A stretch of DNA of 64,000 nt from Deefgea tanakiae (lineage in GTDB: Bacteria > Pseudomonadota > Gammaproteobacteria > Burkholderiales > Chitinibacteraceae), in NCBI RefSeq assembly GCF_019665765.1, contig NZ_CP081150.1, positions 992,001-1,056,000 of the forward strand. The letters are read 5' to 3'. A program made the position numbers and the translations under genes. Shown here piece by piece: positions 62,191 to 64,000 of this stretch. The stretch's first letter is position 1, and each line of letters opens with the position of its first letter. The notes beneath the pieces are model-generated. The model was not told the origin of the DNA. It made no database searches and saw nothing but the letters and a program-made list of their open reading frames with translations.

Positions 62191-64000
62191 GTGTTCAATA
62201 AATTTACTAAAACTTTTGCTTATGGCAAAAATACTGTCACTTTGGAAACAGGTGAAATTGCGCGCCAAGCTACAGGCGCCGTAATGGTTGATATTGATGG
62301 CACCTCTGTTTTGGTGACTGTCGTTGCAGCACGCTCGGTTAAGCCGGGCCAAGATTTCTTCCCATTGACTGTGGATTACCAAGAGCGTACTTACGCTGCG
62401 GGTAAAATTCCTGGTGGTTTCTTCAAGCGCGAAGGCAAGCCATCTGAGAAAGAAGTACTAACAAGCCGTTTGATCGATCGTCCGATTCGTCCATTGTTCC
62501 CTGAAGGTTTCTTTAACGACATCCAAATTATCGCTACTGTGATGTCAATTAACCCTGAAGTTGATTCTGATATTGCTGCAATGATCGGCGCCTCTGCAGC
62601 GCTAACATTGTCAGGCGTGCCTTTTGACGGCCCTATCGGCGCAGCGCGCGTGGGTTACATCAATGGCGAATACGTATTGTGCCCAGCTATGTCAGAAATG
62701 AAAGACAGCCAGATGGATTTGGTTGTTGCTGGTACTAGCCAAGCGGTATTGATGGTTGAGTCTGAAGCGAACGAATTGTCAGAAAGTATCATGTTGGGCG
62801 CTGTGGTCTTCGGTCACGAGCAAATGCAAGTGGCTATCAACGCGATTAATGAATTGGCTGATGAAGTTAATCCAGAATTGTTTGACTGGACAGCGCCTGT
62901 TGCCAATGAAGCTTTGATTGCTCAAGTACGCGGCATCGCTGCTGAAGGCTTGGCACAAGGTTTCAAGCTGCGCCAAAAACAAGCTCGTACACAGAAAATC
63001 AATGAAACTTGGGCTTTGGTAAAAGATGCGCTGATTACTGAAGAAACAGGTACTTTGGCTGCTAATGAAATCAAAGGCATCTTCAAAGGTTTGGAAGGCG
63101 AAATTGTTCGTGGCCAAATCTTGGCTGGTGAACCACGTATTGACGGTCGTGATACACGCACTGTACGCCCGATTTCAATTCGCACTGGCGTATTGCCACG
63201 CGCGCACGGTTCGGTGTTGTTTACGCGTGGTGAAACACAGGCCATTGCTGCTGCTACATTAGGTACTAAGCTCGACGAACAAAAAATTGATGCATTGCAC
63301 GGTGGCTACACTGATAGCTTCATGTTGCATTACAACTTCCCTCCGTATTCGACAGGTGAAACTGGCCGTGTAGGAGTGCCAAAACGTCGTGAAATCGGTC
63401 ATGGTCGTCTAGCTAAGCGTGCTTTGATTGCAATGCTGCCAAACAAAGAAGACTTCGCTTACTCAATGCGCGTGGTTTCTGAAATTACTGAATCAAATGG
63501 CTCTTCTTCAATGGCGTCAGTTTGCGGTGGTTGCTTGGCGTTGATGGATGCTGGCGTGCCGATGAAAAATCACGTTGCGGGTATCGCAATGGGTTTGATT
63601 AAAGAAGGTAATGCGTTTGCTGTATTGTCTGATATCTTGGGTGACGAAGATCATCTTGGCGATATGGACTTTAAAGTTGCAGGTACTGAAAACGGTATCA
63701 CTGCGCTGCAAATGGACATCAAGATCACTGGTATCACCAAAGAAATCATGCGTGTTGCGCTTGACCAAGCAAAAGAAGGTCGCGTTCACATCATCGGCAT
63801 TATGAAAGGCGCTCTCGATGGTGCGCGTGAAGAAGTGAGCGAGCACGCTCCACGTCTTTATACGATGAAAATCAACCCAGAAAAAATCCGTGATGTGATT
63901 GGTAAAGGCGGTGCGGTAATTCGAGCGTTGACCGAAGAAACCGGCACACAAATCGATATTACAGAAGACGGCACCATTACGATTGCTTCTGTGTCGGCTG
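62191..64000 (+). CDS. pnp: Polyribonucleotide nucleotidyltransferase (5' part)
   Basis: Partial; the first 603 residues are visible and the gene continues past the window end. PNPase degrades RNA 3' to 5' with phosphate. It has [25 protein letters not shown], the [15 protein letters not shown] motif, an all-helical linker, the second RNase PH core with [27 protein letters not shown] and [18 protein letters not shown], and the start of the KH domain ([12 protein letters not shown]). It starts at GTG 62191 with AAAGGA upstream. Confidence 0.97.
   Translation, partial: MFNKFTKTFAYGKNTVTLETGEIARQATGAVMVDIDGTSVLVTVVAARSVKPGQDFFPLTVDYQERTYAAGKIPGGFFKREGKPSEKEVLTSRLIDRPIRPLFPEGFFNDIQIIATVMSINPEVDSDIAAMIGASAALTLSGVPFDGPIGAARVGYINGEYVLCPAMSEMKDSQMDLVVAGTSQAVLMVESEANELSESIMLGAVVFGHEQMQVAINAINELADEVNPELFDWTAPVANEALIAQVRGIAAEGLAQGFKLRQKQARTQKINETWALVKDALITEETGTLAANEIKGIFKGLEGEIVRGQILAGEPRIDGRDTRTVRPISIRTGVLPRAHGSVLFTRGETQAIAAATLGTKLDEQKIDALHGGYTDSFMLHYNFPPYSTGETGRVGVPKRREIGHGRLAKRALIAMLPNKEDFAYSMRVVSEITESNGSSSMASVCGGCLALMDAGVPMKNHVAGIAMGLIKEGNAFAVLSDILGDEDHLGDMDFKVAGTENGITALQMDIKITGITKEIMRVALDQAKEGRVHIIGIMKGALDGAREEVSEHAPRLYTMKINPEKIRDVIGKGGAVIRALTEETGTQIDITEDGTITIASVSA

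Noticed and set aside
1-64000. CRISPR arrays, phage genes, integrases, toxin-antitoxin or known defence systems
   Set aside because: I saw no regularly spaced direct repeats with unique spacers and no proteins with the hallmarks of these systems.

Overview
The window looks like a chromosomal segment of a Gram-negative betaproteobacterium. The GC content is mixed (near 50 percent). There are outer-membrane TonB receptors, a pilU-type pilus ATPase and the conserved rimP-nusA-infB-rbfA-truB-rpsO-pnp block. Gene content and repeat style suggest Neisseriales (Chitinibacter/Deefgea/Chromobacterium-like); that placement is inference from memory, not a search result.

Layout. 1-1090 (minus): the start of a cytochrome bd oxidase subunit I gene behind a GbsR/MarR-type regulator. 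1290-15102: a cobalamin region made of a B12 riboswitch, btuB, cbiB, cobC, a signal-less BtuF-like protein, cobO, cobB, then btuF-btuC-btuD, a diguanylate cyclase and cobQ. It covers corrinoid uptake and part of the late pathway; the early corrin-ring genes and cobU/cobS/cobT are not in the window. 15277: tRNA-Thr. 15571-34831: a catecholate siderophore locus with an AraC regulator, a Fur-box-controlled TonB receptor, an MFS exporter, entC, entE, entB, a DUF2218 protein, an IroE-like esterase, a single-module NRPS (C-A-PCP-TE), a complete ABC importer and entA. The NRPS adenylation pocket reads as specific for a basic amino acid, so the product is more likely a DHB-lysine type compound (azotochelin-like) than enterobactin.

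34832-40275: a decayed accessory stretch ending at tRNA-Arg. It holds TPM and Sel1 genes, a DUF1348 gene beheaded by an intact IS3-family element, a sensor-gene fragment and a dead transposase. 40435-55218: a diheme cytochrome c, a GlmS paralogue whose glutaminase active site is missing, a GT14-like glycosyltransferase, xseB-ispA-dxs, a cupin gene, Fur-linked bfd, trhP, a Sel1-repeat protein, a YffB-like protein, pilU and fadD. 55431-64000: the translation/RNA block, with pnp running off the end.

The observations I rate highest are these. Two long palindromes with the same architecture sit in the B12 regulon, one inside the riboswitch and one in frame inside cobB. The NRPS has a non-serine pocket. 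The GlmS paralogue lacks its catalytic cysteine. Several terminator-like hairpins lie in leaders of the rimP-pnp block.
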